Shown here in pieces: positions 24,612 through 34,284 of a stretch of DNA of 64,000 bases (positions within the stretch are counted from its first letter, which is position 1; the number at the start of each line of letters is the position of its first letter). Position numbers and translations under genes: made by a program. Under the pieces are notes generated by a model. That model was not told the origin of the DNA. It saw only the letters and a list, made by a program, of their open reading frames with translations, and did not search any database. This stretch comes from Couchioplanes caeruleus (lineage in GTDB: Bacteria > Actinomycetota > Actinomycetes > Mycobacteriales > Micromonosporaceae). The stretch is from contig NZ_CP092183.1 of the NCBI RefSeq assembly GCF_023499255.1, positions 503,501 through 567,500 of the forward strand, written 5' to 3'.

Positions 24612-25925
24612 TCAGGTGATGTGGGCGAAGCGGCGGATTGTCAGGATCGTTGCCAGCACCGACACCAGGAACAATGTTGCCGCCGCCCACCACACGTGCG
24701 TCGGCTTCGCCGACCCTGCGTCGCCGTTGGCTATGGCGGCTCCGGCGTTGGAGCCGGGCGCCTGCGGTGCGCGGTTTCTGCCGGTGGTGTTCGGGGCCGA
24801 TTGCGCCTGTCCCGACGTCGGGGCGCTGCCGAAGCGGGAGATGCCCGGGGAGGCCGTCGTGTCCAGGGGGTTGCGGAGGACCGTGGGGACCTCGGCGGTC
24901 AGCGCGCCGGTCGGGTCGACCATGCCGAAGCCGTACTCGTTGTCGCGGCCGGCCGGGCCGCGGTCCTTGGCGGTACGGATGATCCGGTTGACCACCTCGC
25001 CCGCCGACATCGTGGGCCAGCGGGAGCGGACCAGGGCTGCCGTGGCGGAGACCATCGGGGCCGCGAAGCTGGTGCCCTGGACGCGCCAGTAGCCGTCCGG
25101 GCTGGCGCCGTACAGCTCGGTGGCGGGGGCCGTGACGACCGTTTCCTTGCCCGTGATCGAGCCGGACCAGAGGACGTCGCCGTCCTTCTCCATGCCGGCG
25201 ACCGCGATCACGCCGGGTTCGCGGGCCGGGTACCAGACTCCCGACGACGTGGACGAGCCGGCGTTGCCGGTGCAGGCGACCACGACCACGTCCTTGGCGA
25301 ACGCGTAGTCGAGGGCGGCGGCGAGGGCCGGGCTGCTGCCGTTGCCGCCGAGGGACAGATTGATCACGCGGGCGCCCTTGTCGACCGCCCAGCGCACGCC
25401 GCGGGCGACGATCATCGCGTCGTCGTACTTGTTCTCGCGGTCCAGCACGCGCACGGGGAGGATCTTCGCCCTGGGGGCGATGCCGACCACGCCGTCCGTG
25501 TCGTCGTTGCGGCCGGCGATGATCGCGGAGACCGTGGTGCCGTGCCCGACGAGGTCGGTGTCGCCGTCGCCCTGCGGGTCGACCAGGTCGAGGCCCTTGA
25601 GCACCTGGCCGCGCAGGTCGGGGTGGTCGGCGTCGACGCCGGAGTCGATCACGGCGACGGTGACGCCCTCGCCGGTCGAGTACGTCCAGGCGCCGGCGAC
25701 GTTCAGCGTCTTGAGGTGCCACTGCTCGGAGCGGACGGAGTCGCCGAGCAGCGGTTCGGGAGCGGTGACCGGCCCGGCAAGCGCCCCGACCCCTGCGGAA
25801 GAGGCCGCGGAAGCGGGGGAGGCCGGGAAGGCGAGAGCGGGAGCGGCGGTCAGGCCGGCGGCAACGCATGCCGCAGCGACGCGTACGGCAAGTCTCACCA
25901 ACGCGCACCGCCGCGGACCAGGCAC
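24612..25925 (-). CDS. mycP: Mycosin-type subtilisin protease of type VII secretion
   Basis: A 437-residue S8 protease. A signal peptide (about 8-33) precedes the catalytic domain with Asp in VAVIDSGVDADH, His in LVGHGTTVSAIIAG and Ser in VQGTSFAAPMVSA. A Ser/Pro/Asn-rich stalk leads to one C-terminal transmembrane helix (about 405-427, WWAAATLFLVSVLATILTI) and a short basic tail. This is the architecture of MycP, the protease that stabilises the ESX membrane complex. It lies downstream of eccC on the same strand, 199 bp away. GTG 25925 is taken as start; GTG 25898, nine codons later, is an alternative. Confidence 0.93.
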   Translation of the reverse strand: MPGPRRCALVRLAVRVAAACVAAGLTAAPALAFPASPASAASSAGVGALAGPVTAPEPLLGDSVRSEQWHLKTLNVAGAWTYSTGEGVTVAVIDSGVDADHPDLRGQVLKGLDLVDPQGDGDTDLVGHGTTVSAIIAGRNDDTDGVVGIAPRAKILPVRVLDRENKYDDAMIVARGVRWAVDKGARVINLSLGGNGSSPALAAALDYAFAKDVVVVACTGNAGSSTSSGVWYPAREPGVIAVAGMEKDGDVLWSGSITGKETVVTAPATELYGASPDGYWRVQGTSFAAPMVSATAALVRSRWPTMSAGEVVNRIIRTAKDRGPAGRDNEYGFGMVDPTGALTAEVPTVLRNPLDTTASPGISRFGSAPTSGQAQSAPNTTGRNRAPQAPGSNAGAAIANGDAGSAKPTHVWWAAATLFLVSVLATILTIRRFAHIT

Positions 25926-26124
25926 GGCGCGAGGAGGCCGCGCCGGGGTCGGCGGGACACGGGCGGTGCTTCGCTCTCAGCTCTCACGGACGGCCAGCTC
26001 TCACGAACACGGTGCCATTCTGATGCGGGACGGTCGATGGTGGGAGATTACTCCGAATAGGCTCCTCGATGCTCGGGTCTGTGGATACCGATCGCACGGC
26101 CGGTACGTCTGTGCTGGTGGCGCC

Positions 26125-29100
26125 TCAGAACGGGGGCAGATGGGACAGCTGGATGAGCCGTACGCCCTCACGACGCGTGACAAGGCGGCCACGTCCAGGC
26201 GGCATGAGGGTGGGGCGGACGGGGCCGATGAGCGCTCCTTCGTCTGACGGGCCGCTCATCACCAGGCCCGGTGAGGACAGCTCGCGCAGCCGCTGGATCA
26301 CCGGGTCGTACATGGCCCGGCTGGCACCGCCGGCGCGACGCGTGACGATCAGGTGGAGGCCCACGTCGCGCGCCTGCGGGAGGTACTCGAGGATCGGCTG
26401 CAGCGGGTTCGTCGGCGCGGAGGCGATCAGGTCGTAGTCGTCGACCAGCACGAACAGCTCGGGGCCGTTCCACCACGAGCGTTCCCGCAGTTGTTGCGCG
26501 GTCACGTCGGGGCCGGGCAGGCGGCGTTCCATGTACCCGGCGACGGACTCCATCAGCTCCAGCGTCTTCTGGGCCTGGATGCCGTACCCGATGCGGTGGT
26601 CGCTCTCCGGCAGGTCCATGAGGCTGCGCCGGTAGTCGACCAGGATGATCCGCGCCTCGGTGGGCTGGAACCGCCGGGTGATCGTCGTGGCCAGGGCCCG
26701 CAGGAACGACGACTTGCCGCACTCGGCGTCGCCGAAGAGCAGGAAGTGCGGGTCGCTCGCGAAGTCGATCTCGACGGGCTGCAGGTCGGACTCCGCGATG
26801 CCGATCGGCAGGCGCAGGCCGGTCGAGCGGTCCAGGTCGATGTCCGCGTACGGCAGGGACGGCGGCAGCAACCGCACCCGCGGCGCGACCGGTCCGGTCC
26901 AGTTGGTCGCGATCATCTTGACGAGCTCGGCGGACTCGGCGTTGGTCAGCTCCGGCCGTACGGTCAGGAAGTGCAGGGCCTTGTTCTTGTCGGTCGGGTG
27001 CTCGACGAGGCCACGGCCGGGCTTCTCCGGCACGTTGATCGCCTGCCGCCGGTTGATCGAGGAGTCGGTGGGGTCGCCGAGGCGCAGCTCCACCTTGGAG
27101 CCGAACAGGTCGCGGATCGCCGGGCGGTAGTCCATCCAGCGCGGGGCGCTGCTGACCACGTGGATGCCGTACGACAGGCCCCGGGTCGCGATGTCGGTGA
27201 TCACGCCCTCGAGTTCCTCGTAGTCCTTGCGCAGCGTGGTCCAGCCGTCGATCACGAGGAACACGTCGCCGAACGGGTCGTTGTCGGCGCCGGTGCCCAG
27301 CCCGGCCTGGGCCGCACGCCGCCGCCGGTACGAGGCCATCGAGTCGACGCCGAGCTCGCCGAAGAGCCGCTCCCGCTCGGCGAGCAGCGTGGAGACCTCG
27401 CCGACCGTACGCCGGACACCCACCGCGTCGAGTCGCTGGTAGACGCCGCCGACGTGCGGCAGGTCCCGCAGCGTGGTGAGCGAGCCGCCGCCGAAGTCGA
27501 GGCAGTAGATCTGCACCTCGGCGGGGGTGTGGGTCAGCGCCAGACCGCAGACGAGTGAGCGCAGCGCCGTCGACTTGCCGGACTGGGCGCCGCCGACGAC
27601 CGCCACGTGACCCGCGCTACCGCCCAGCTGCAGCCACATGACGTCGCGCAACTGCTCGCGCGGCTTGTCGATCAGCGCGATCGGCACCTGCAGCGCGCCG
27701 TGCAGCTCGGGGTTGGCGAAGGCCAGGCCGCGGGCGGGATCGGCGATGACCGGGCCGAGCAGCTCGTCGAGGGTCGCCGACGTGTTGAGCGGCGGCAGCC
27801 ACACCTGGTGCGCGGGCGGCCCCTGGCCGTTGAGCCGGTCGACCATCACGTCCAGCAGGCTGTCGCCGGTCTGGGTGTCCTCCGGCTTGGGCTGCACGGG
27901 CTTGACCGGTTTGGGCGCCGGCACGTAGTGGGTGGAGTAGGACAGGATCTGCGGCGCGGCGCCGTCGCGGGTGGCGCCGGGACCGCCGCTGCCGGCTTTT
28001 CGGAAGACCCCTGACACGTACGCGGCCTTGAAGCGTACGAGCGGCTCGGTGCCGAACTTGAGGTAGCCGTGACCGGGCGAGCGGGGCAGCTCGTACGCGT
28101 CCGGCACGCCCAGCACGGCGCGCGACTCCAGGGCGGAGAAGGTCCGCAGGCCGATCCGGTACGACAGGTGGGTGTCGAGCCCGCGCAGCCGCCCCTCCTC
28201 GAGCCGCTGGCTGGCGAGCAGCAGGTGCACGCCGAGCGAGCGGCCCAGCCGTCCGATCTGGACGAACAGGTCGATGAAGTCGGGCTTGGCGGAGAGCAGC
28301 TCGGAGAACTCGTCGCAGACCACCAGCAGGGACGGCAGCGGCGGCAGGGCGGCACCGCCGGCCCGGGCCTTCTCGTAGTCGCGCAGGCTCGCGTAGTTGC
28401 CCGCCTTGCGCAGCAGCTCCTGGCGGCGGATCAGCTCGCCGTCGATCGCGTCCACCATGCGGTCGACGAGGGGGAGCTCGTCGGCGAGGTTGGTGATGAC
28501 GGCGGCGGTGTGCGGCAGCCGGTCGAGGGAGGAGAACGTCGCGCCGCCCTTGAAGTCGACGAGGACGAAGTTGAGCGTCTCCGACGAATGCGTGGCGGCG
28601 AGGGCGAGCACGAGCGTGCGCAGCAGTTCCGACTTGCCGGAGCCGGTGGCGCCGATCAGCAGGCCGTGCGGGCCCATGCCGTCCTGCGCGGACTCCTTGA
28701 GGTCGAGTTCGATCGCGGAGCCGTCGGCGCCGAGGCCGATCGGCACGCGAAGCTTGTCGCGGTTGGGCCGGGGCAACCAGGCCCGGGCGACGCTGAACGA
28801 CTCCGGGTCGCCGAGGTTGAGCAGCTCGGCGAGGCCCATCTCGGTGGCCAGCGGGGTGTCGGCCGACTTCGACATCGCGGCGAGCCGCAGCGGCGCGAGG
28901 CGGCGCGCGACCGCCTCGGCCTCCGCCTCGCTGAGCCGGTCGGGGGTGCCGACCTCGGCGGCGTGGTCCATCGCGTACGTGTGCAGCTCGCGCCGGCCGC
29001 CGGCGGCCTTGACCTCCAGCACCAGCAGCGACCGGTCGAGCAGCCGCGGCGGTACGTCGTCGAGGTCGAGCACGGTGACGCCGTCGATGCCGTCGTCGAG

Positions 29101-30099
29101 CTGCGTGGCGCCCTTGAGGTCGGCGCCGTCGAGCACGATCACGACGTGCGGGCCGCTGGTGCTCACCCCGGCCGGGTTGAACCGCGGCCGGTTGCCGATC
29201 ACGTCCTCGAGCAGCTTCTCCAGGTCGGGGCCGGCGCTGGCGACCAGGCGCACCTGGCCGAGCCGGTCGGTGCGGGACGGGTGCAGGTTGTGCGGGAGCC
29301 ACTTGACCCACTCCCACGCGGCCCGGCGTTCCGGCCCGGCGCAGACGGCGATGATCAGGTCGTCGGGGGCGTGGAAGACGGCGAGCTGGGCGAGCACCGC
29401 CCGGGTCAGGGCGCGGGCGTCGGCCTCCGCGCCGGCGCCGTTGCCGCGCATGAAGACCCGGGCGAAGCCGCGCAGCGACACGGCGACCGGCAGATCCGGC
29501 ACGACCGAGTACGCGTCCAGGAACCGGCGCAGGGCCCCGGCGGTCATCGGCTCGAGGTCCTCGAGCGGCCGGGTCACCGGCGGGATCAGCGGCGTGGCCA
29601 GCGTCTGCGGGCCGACGGCCAGGCGTACGACGCCGAAGTCGGGGTCGGCGGACCGGCGCTCCCACACGCGGTAGCTGCCCGCGGTGGACCACAGCTGGGT
29701 GGGGTCGGGGTGCCGGTAGTAGAGGCCGGTGCGCTGCTTGGTGGCGGTGTCGCGGACCCGGCGGCGCAGGCTGGCGAGGTGCCGCAGGTACTCGCGCCGG
29801 GCCGCCATCATTTCGGCCTTCTTGGGCGAGCCGCCGCTGCCGAACGAGGTGGCGAGCATGGCCAGGGACGAGACGCCGAAGAGGCCACCGATCACATAGG
29901 ACATCGAGCCGCCGCTGCCCCGGCCCATCATCATGGCCATGGCGACGGACCCGCCGAGCATGGGCAGCACCATGAACGCCTGCTGCCAGCGGCCACCGAC
30001 CGCCTGCGGGATCTCGGGCGGCGGATCGACCGCGAGCTCGCCGGTCGGGATCTCGGGCGCCGGGCGACGCGCGGCCCGCTTGATCACCACCGTGCTCAT
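26125..30099 (-). CDS. eccC: Type VII secretion ATPase EccC
   Basis: A 1324-residue membrane ATPase. Two transmembrane helices lie near residues 42-85. Three FtsK/SpoIIIE ATPase domains follow with P-loops GATGSGKS (about 483), GGAQSGKS (about 840) and GDAECGKS (about 1126). Only the first has a full Walker B (LLVVCDEFSE); the others read LVIDGW and LVDDYD, the normal asymmetry of EccC, in which domain 3 binds the export signal. EccC drives export of WXG100 substrates. ATG 30099 has a Shine-Dalgarno (AAGGGAC region); 15 extra upstream codons are open but not EccC-like. It is divergent from eccD across 257 bp. Confidence 0.94.
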   Translation of the reverse strand: MSTVVIKRAARRPAPEIPTGELAVDPPPEIPQAVGGRWQQAFMVLPMLGGSVAMAMMMGRGSGGSMSYVIGGLFGVSSLAMLATSFGSGGSPKKAEMMAARREYLRHLASLRRRVRDTATKQRTGLYYRHPDPTQLWSTAGSYRVWERRSADPDFGVVRLAVGPQTLATPLIPPVTRPLEDLEPMTAGALRRFLDAYSVVPDLPVAVSLRGFARVFMRGNGAGAEADARALTRAVLAQLAVFHAPDDLIIAVCAGPERRAAWEWVKWLPHNLHPSRTDRLGQVRLVASAGPDLEKLLEDVIGNRPRFNPAGVSTSGPHVVIVLDGADLKGATQLDDGIDGVTVLDLDDVPPRLLDRSLLVLEVKAAGGRRELHTYAMDHAAEVGTPDRLSEAEAEAVARRLAPLRLAAMSKSADTPLATEMGLAELLNLGDPESFSVARAWLPRPNRDKLRVPIGLGADGSAIELDLKESAQDGMGPHGLLIGATGSGKSELLRTLVLALAATHSSETLNFVLVDFKGGATFSSLDRLPHTAAVITNLADELPLVDRMVDAIDGELIRRQELLRKAGNYASLRDYEKARAGGAALPPLPSLLVVCDEFSELLSAKPDFIDLFVQIGRLGRSLGVHLLLASQRLEEGRLRGLDTHLSYRIGLRTFSALESRAVLGVPDAYELPRSPGHGYLKFGTEPLVRFKAAYVSGVFRKAGSGGPGATRDGAAPQILSYSTHYVPAPKPVKPVQPKPEDTQTGDSLLDVMVDRLNGQGPPAHQVWLPPLNTSATLDELLGPVIADPARGLAFANPELHGALQVPIALIDKPREQLRDVMWLQLGGSAGHVAVVGGAQSGKSTALRSLVCGLALTHTPAEVQIYCLDFGGGSLTTLRDLPHVGGVYQRLDAVGVRRTVGEVSTLLAERERLFGELGVDSMASYRRRRAAQAGLGTGADNDPFGDVFLVIDGWTTLRKDYEELEGVITDIATRGLSYGIHVVSSAPRWMDYRPAIRDLFGSKVELRLGDPTDSSINRRQAINVPEKPGRGLVEHPTDKNKALHFLTVRPELTNAESAELVKMIATNWTGPVAPRVRLLPPSLPYADIDLDRSTGLRLPIGIAESDLQPVEIDFASDPHFLLFGDAECGKSSFLRALATTITRRFQPTEARIILVDYRRSLMDLPESDHRIGYGIQAQKTLELMESVAGYMERRLPGPDVTAQQLRERSWWNGPELFVLVDDYDLIASAPTNPLQPILEYLPQARDVGLHLIVTRRAGGASRAMYDPVIQRLRELSSPGLVMSGPSDEGALIGPVRPTLMPPGRGRLVTRREGVRLIQLSHLPPF

Positions 30100-30356
30100 G
30101 AAGAACTGTCCCTTTCCCTTCCAGCCGCCCCACCCGCTGCCCACAAGAGGAACGGATCGTGGCTTTCATCGGCCTTTGACCCAATTCGTCCACTGAGGCC
30201 GGTGGCGGCTGCCCCGTCCGCGGCACGACCGACCGGTCACCGCGCAGGGCTCAGGATAGGTAAAGTCCCCTGCGTTCCGCAGCCTCCCGTCCGACCGCCC
30301 CGCCCCCCACCCTAAGGTTCGACTGAAGGCTCACCATTATCGATGGGAAATAAGGC

Positions 30357-31793
30357 ATGAGCGTCGGGTTGGCCCGGGTCACCATCAGCGCGCCGTCGCG
30401 CCGCGTCGATGTGGCGCTGCCCGAGCACGTCCCGCTCGCCGAGTTGCTGCCGGAGGTCCTGCGGCACGCGGGCGAGGGGCTGGCCGACGACGGCGAGAAG
30501 CACGGCGGCTGGGTGCTGCGCCGCACCGACGGCGTGGCGCTGGCCACCGCGCAGGGACTCTTCTCGCAGGGCGTCCGCGACGGCGAGGTGCTGCACCTCG
30601 TCCCGGCCCGCGAGCAATGGCCGGAGCTGGAGTACGACGACGTCGTCGAGGCGATCGCCGAGGGCGCACGGCGGCGGGGCACGATCTGGTCGCCGTCCTC
30701 CACCCGCACGGCGACGCTGGCCGGCGCGGCGGTGTTGCTCTCGCTGGGGCTGATCGCCGTGCTCACGGCCGGTCCCGGGTGGGACGGCGCGGCCTACGTC
30801 GGCCTCGGCGTGGGACTGCTGCTCTCGCTCGCGGGCATCACCGCTTCCCGGGCGTACGGGGACGCGCGCGCCGGAGCGGCCCTGGGCGGCCTCGCACTGC
30901 CGTACGCGTTCGCGGGCGGCGCCGTGCTGGTGAGCTCCGGCGCCGCGGACCGGGCCGGGGTCTTCCCGATGCTGCCCTGGCTGGGTGGCCCGGAGCTGCT
31001 GGCCGGCTCGGTGGCGTTGCTGCTGGTGGCGGCCCTGGGCGGCGTCGGCGTGGCGGCCTCGCTGCGGATCTTCGCCGCGGGCGTGACCGCCGGCCTGCTC
31101 GGCGCGCTCACGGCGCTGGTCGGCTTCGTCACCTCGGCCGCGGGCGCCGCCGCGGTGCTCATCTCGGTCCTCGTGTGCGGCATCGGGGTGATCCCGCTAC
31201 TGGCCATCCGGTTCGGCAAGATGCCCACCCCGCCGGTGAGCCTGCCCACGGGCAGCGACGCCGAGCAGGGCTTCACCGGCGCCCGGAACACGGCCCTCGA
31301 CGCGGCCCGTGAGCTCCCCGACCGCGCGCGGGTCTTCGCCGCCGTGAGCCGTACGGAGGAGCTGCTCACCGGCATGCTGATCGGGCACGCCGCGCTGGCG
31401 GCGGCCGCGTTCGTGGTGCTGGCCTCGTCCGGCGGCCTCGCGGCCCGGATCCTCATGGGGCTGGCGATCGCCGCGCTGCTGCTGCGGTCGCGGCTGTTCG
31501 TGACGCTGCGCCAGCGCCTCCCGCTGATCGCCGCGGGCCTGTTCGGCCTGTTCACCCTCGGGATCGACCTGCTGTGGGGCGCGGGCGCGACGATGCTGCT
31601 CGCTTTGAGCGTGGTCGGGCTGCTGCTGGCGATGGCCACGGTGGCCGCAGGCGCCACGTGGTCGCGGCGGGCCCCGTCGCCGTACCTGGGGCGTGCGGCG
31701 GATCTCCTGGACAGCCTCGCGGTGATCTCGGTGATCCCGGTGGCGTGCTCGGTGGTCGGCCTCTACGGCCTCGTGAGCAACATCAGCATCTGA
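30357..31793 (+). CDS. eccD: Type VII secretion channel protein EccD
   Basis: A 478-residue protein. Residues 1-88 are a ubiquitin-like (YukD) domain (LARVTISAPSRRVDVALPEH... DGEVLHLVPA), followed by about eleven transmembrane helices from residue 120 to the end. This is the EccD plan, the central membrane pore-lining part of the ESX complex. ATG 30357 follows AAATAAGG; TAAGGT at 30313-30318 may be its -10. Together with eccC and mycP it makes a recognisable but incomplete ESX locus; no eccB, eccE or WXG100 gene of canonical type lies nearby. Confidence 0.92.
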   Translation: MSVGLARVTISAPSRRVDVALPEHVPLAELLPEVLRHAGEGLADDGEKHGGWVLRRTDGVALATAQGLFSQGVRDGEVLHLVPAREQWPELEYDDVVEAIAEGARRRGTIWSPSSTRTATLAGAAVLLSLGLIAVLTAGPGWDGAAYVGLGVGLLLSLAGITASRAYGDARAGAALGGLALPYAFAGGAVLVSSGAADRAGVFPMLPWLGGPELLAGSVALLLVAALGGVGVAASLRIFAAGVTAGLLGALTALVGFVTSAAGAAAVLISVLVCGIGVIPLLAIRFGKMPTPPVSLPTGSDAEQGFTGARNTALDAARELPDRARVFAAVSRTEELLTGMLIGHAALAAAAFVVLASSGGLAARILMGLAIAALLLRSRLFVTLRQRLPLIAAGLFGLFTLGIDLLWGAGATMLLALSVVGLLLAMATVAAGATWSRRAPSPYLGRAADLLDSLAVISVIPVACSVVGLYGLVSNISI

Positions 31794-31800
31794 GGAACGC

Positions 31801-31834
31801 AAAAGACGGCCGAGCGCGGGCTCGGCCGTCTTTT
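31801..31834. terminator. Bidirectional terminator between eccD and ppa
   Basis: AAAAGACGGCCGAGC (31801-31815), loop GCGG, GCTCGGCCGTCTTTT (31820-31834): a perfect 15-bp stem flanked by A and T runs, in the 57-bp gap between converging genes. It serves both strands. Confidence 0.92.
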
Positions 31835-31850
31835 CTGTGTCGGAATGCCG

Positions 31851-32354
31851 TCAGTGCTCGTCGTCGTGGTGCTCGGCGGCCTCGGCCCGCTTGAAGGACG
31901 CCCGGATCTCGTCCTCGGCCTCCACCCGGCCGACCCACGTCGCGCCCTCGACCGACTTGCCCGGCTCCAGGTCCTTGTAGACCGTGAAGAAGTGCTGGAT
32001 CTCCATCCGGTCGAACTCGCCGAGGTGGTGGATGTCGCGCAGGTGCTCCTGCCGCGGGTCCTCGTAGGGCACGCAGAGGACCTTGTCGTCGCGGCCCTTC
32101 TCGTCGGTCATCCGGTACATGCCGATCGCGCGGGCGCGCACGAGGCAGCCCGGGAACGTCGGCTCCTGGATGAGCACGAGGGCGTCCAACGGGTCGCCGT
32201 CCTGCCCGAGAGTGCCCTCGATGTACCCGTAGTCGGCCGGGTACTGCGTCGCGGTGAAGAGCGTCCGGTCGAGCCGGATGCGGCCGGTCTTGTGATCGAC
32301 CTCGTACTTGTTCCGCTGGCCCTTGGGGATCTCAACCAAAACGTCGAAATCCAT
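31851..32354 (-). CDS. ppa: Inorganic pyrophosphatase
   Basis: A 167-residue soluble family I pyrophosphatase that hydrolyses PPi to phosphate. Family hallmarks are [18 protein letters not shown] near the start, [23 protein letters not shown] (the D-x-D-P-x-D metal site) and [11 protein letters not shown]. The acidic/His tail (AEHHDDEH) is common in actinomycetes. ATG 32354 has GGGAG upstream. It is divergent from dacB across 153 bp, the same pairing as Rv3628/Rv3627c. Confidence 0.96.
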   Translation of the reverse strand: MDFDVLVEIPKGQRNKYEVDHKTGRIRLDRTLFTATQYPADYGYIEGTLGQDGDPLDALVLIQEPTFPGCLVRARAIGMYRMTDEKGRDDKVLCVPYEDPRQEHLRDIHHLGEFDRMEIQHFFTVYKDLEPGKSVEGATWVGRVEAEDEIRASFKRAEAAEHHDDEH

Positions 32355-32465
32355 CGTTCGCTCCCTTGTTCGCCCCGGCTGAAGACCGGCTGGTGCCCGG
32401 CGACGGAGCGGGGGCCGCCCCTCAAGCCCCTCAGGATCCGTGCGCGCCGGTGTGCCGGATGTCAG

Positions 32466-32471
32466 TAGTCT
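32466..32471 (+). promoter_or_regulatory. -10 box of dacB
   Basis: TAGTCT about 36 bp before GTG 32508. The leader carries a strong Shine-Dalgarno GGAGGAGGGG at 32495-32504. Confidence 0.45.
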
Positions 32472-32507
32472 CCCCTAAGTCTGACGCCATGTACGGAGGA
32501 GGGGCGC

Positions 32508-34235
32508 GTGGGGAGGCAAGATTCACAGAACACTCCTGAGTACGACGGCGTGTCGCAGCAGAAGGACGACGGTTTTGCGGTAAGGCGACCAGATCCGGCC
32601 ACCAGTGTGCCGATTGCCCCCCGGCCGACCGGTCACACGTACGGCAGGGCGTCCGTTCCCGTGAATGACGCACAACGAGCCCAGCCTTCCCCGCCGCACC
32701 AGCCCCCGGCCGGACCCGCGGATGAGCCCGGCGGTCCCGTTCGCGGCGCCGCGGCACCGCCGAGCGGGGGTGCGCCAGCGGCGGAGCCGGCAACCCGGCG
32801 CTCGCGGCGTACCTTCCTTCTTCCGGGTCTGTCGGTCCTGGTTCTGATCGTGCTGCTGGCGGTGACGCTGGTCGTGCGGCCGGGGCCGGTGGACGGCTGG
32901 CTGTCGTCCGCTCCCACGACCCCGCCCCCGGGCACCCCGGCGCCCGACCCCACGCCGACGCCCGTGCTGCTCGCCGCGCCCACCGACGGCACCGCCCCGA
33001 CGGCCGAGGGCGTCAAGGCGGCGATCGGGCCGCTGGTGACCGCACCCGCGCTGGGCCCGCAGGTGAACGTCTCCGTGGTGGACGCGGCGACCGGCACCTC
33101 CCTGTACGAGCGCAACGCCGACACGATGACCACGCCCGCCTCCACCACGAAGGTCCTGACCGCCGCGACCGTGCTGGCCGCGCGCGGTCCCGCCTACCGG
33201 CTCACCACCCGGGCCGTGGCCGGGAACGCGCCGGGCGAGGTCGTGCTCGTGGGCGGCGGCGATCCCACGCTGTCGGTCGACGCCGACGGCCAGTTCCCGG
33301 GCGCGGCCCGGCTCGACAAGCTCGCCGCCCAGGTCAAGAAGGCTCTCGGCGGCACCAAGCCGGCCAAGGTCGTGATCGACACCTCCCTGTACGCGGGCAA
33401 GGAGACCGCCGTCGGCTGGGACGGCGACGTCATCGGCGGCGGCCAGGTCGCCCGGATCCAGGCGCTGATGACCAACGCCGGGCGCATCGAGCCGGTGCAC
33501 AACGAGTTCGGCGGCGACCCGCGGTTCAGCGACCCGGCGCTGGCGGCCGGCAAGGCGTTCGCCCGGCGGCTGGGTGTCCCGACCGGTGCGGTGACCCGGG
33601 GCACCGCGCCGGCCGCCCCCGCGCAGGCGGCTTCCTCCGCGCCCACCACCGCGGCGGCGCCGGGAACCGAGCTCGGCAAGGTGGAGTCGCCGCCGCTGGT
33701 GCACGTCATCGACTGGATGCTGCAGCAGAGCGACAACGTGATCGCCGAGGCCATGGGCCGCCAGGTCGCGCTCGCCGCGGGCGAGGAAGCCTCGTTCGAC
33801 GGCGCCGCCAAGGCCATGGTCGCCAAGCTCGCCGAGCTCGGGCTGCCGGCCGACGAGGCCAACCTGTACGACGCCAGCGGCCTGTCCCGCCACAACGGCA
33901 TCAGCCCGAAGCTGCTCACCGACGTGCTCACGCTGGCCGCCGCCGGCAAGCACCCGGAGCTGAGTAGCCTTTTCGGCGGCCTGCCGGTGGCCGGATGGTC
34001 GGGCACGCTGCGGACGCGGTTCGCCACGCCCGCCCCCAACCGGGTGGGCCAGGGGCTGGTCCGCGCCAAGACCGGCTCGCTCACCGGGGTCAACACGATC
34101 GCGGGCGAGGTGGTCACCCGGGACGGCCGGCTGCTGGTCTTCGCGATCATGGCGGATGCCACCGGCGCGTCCGGCGCGGCCCGCCAGGCCCTCGACAAGA
34201 TCGCAGCCAAGCTGGTGACCTGCGGCTGCCAGTAG
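32508..34235 (+). CDS. dacB: D-alanyl-D-alanine carboxypeptidase/endopeptidase (PBP4, DacB)
   Basis: A 575-residue class C penicillin-binding protein (peptidase S13). A Pro-rich cytoplasmic tail of about 100 residues leads to a transmembrane helix (about 103-125, FLLPGLSVLVLIVLLAVTLVV). The catalytic domain has the nucleophile in PASTTKVLT (SxxK), QQSDNVIAEAM (SxN) and RAKTGSLTG (KTG), with the family's inserted domain between SxxK and SxN. An Ala/Pro-rich insert (RGTAPAAPAQAASSAPTTAAAPGT) lies in the middle. It trims peptidoglycan stem peptides outside the membrane. Confidence 0.93.
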   Translation: MGRQDSQNTPEYDGVSQQKDDGFAVRRPDPATSVPIAPRPTGHTYGRASVPVNDAQRAQPSPPHQPPAGPADEPGGPVRGAAAPPSGGAPAAEPATRRSRRTFLLPGLSVLVLIVLLAVTLVVRPGPVDGWLSSAPTTPPPGTPAPDPTPTPVLLAAPTDGTAPTAEGVKAAIGPLVTAPALGPQVNVSVVDAATGTSLYERNADTMTTPASTTKVLTAATVLAARGPAYRLTTRAVAGNAPGEVVLVGGGDPTLSVDADGQFPGAARLDKLAAQVKKALGGTKPAKVVIDTSLYAGKETAVGWDGDVIGGGQVARIQALMTNAGRIEPVHNEFGGDPRFSDPALAAGKAFARRLGVPTGAVTRGTAPAAPAQAASSAPTTAAAPGTELGKVESPPLVHVIDWMLQQSDNVIAEAMGRQVALAAGEEASFDGAAKAMVAKLAELGLPADEANLYDASGLSRHNGISPKLLTDVLTLAAAGKHPELSSLFGGLPVAGWSGTLRTRFATPAPNRVGQGLVRAKTGSLTGVNTIAGEVVTRDGRLLVFAIMADATGASGAARQALDKIAAKLVTCGCQ

Positions 34236-34271
34236 GGGTTTTCTCGGGGTGGGCGGCTGGTCATCCGCGGG

Positions 34272-34277
34272 TACGGT
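34272..34277 (+). promoter_or_regulatory. -10 box, leaderless zincin gene
   Basis: TACGGT, then GGTCAGC (7 nt), then ATG 34285. It decides the start over the open frame from 34249. Confidence 0.55.
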
Positions 34278-34284
34278 GGTCAGC

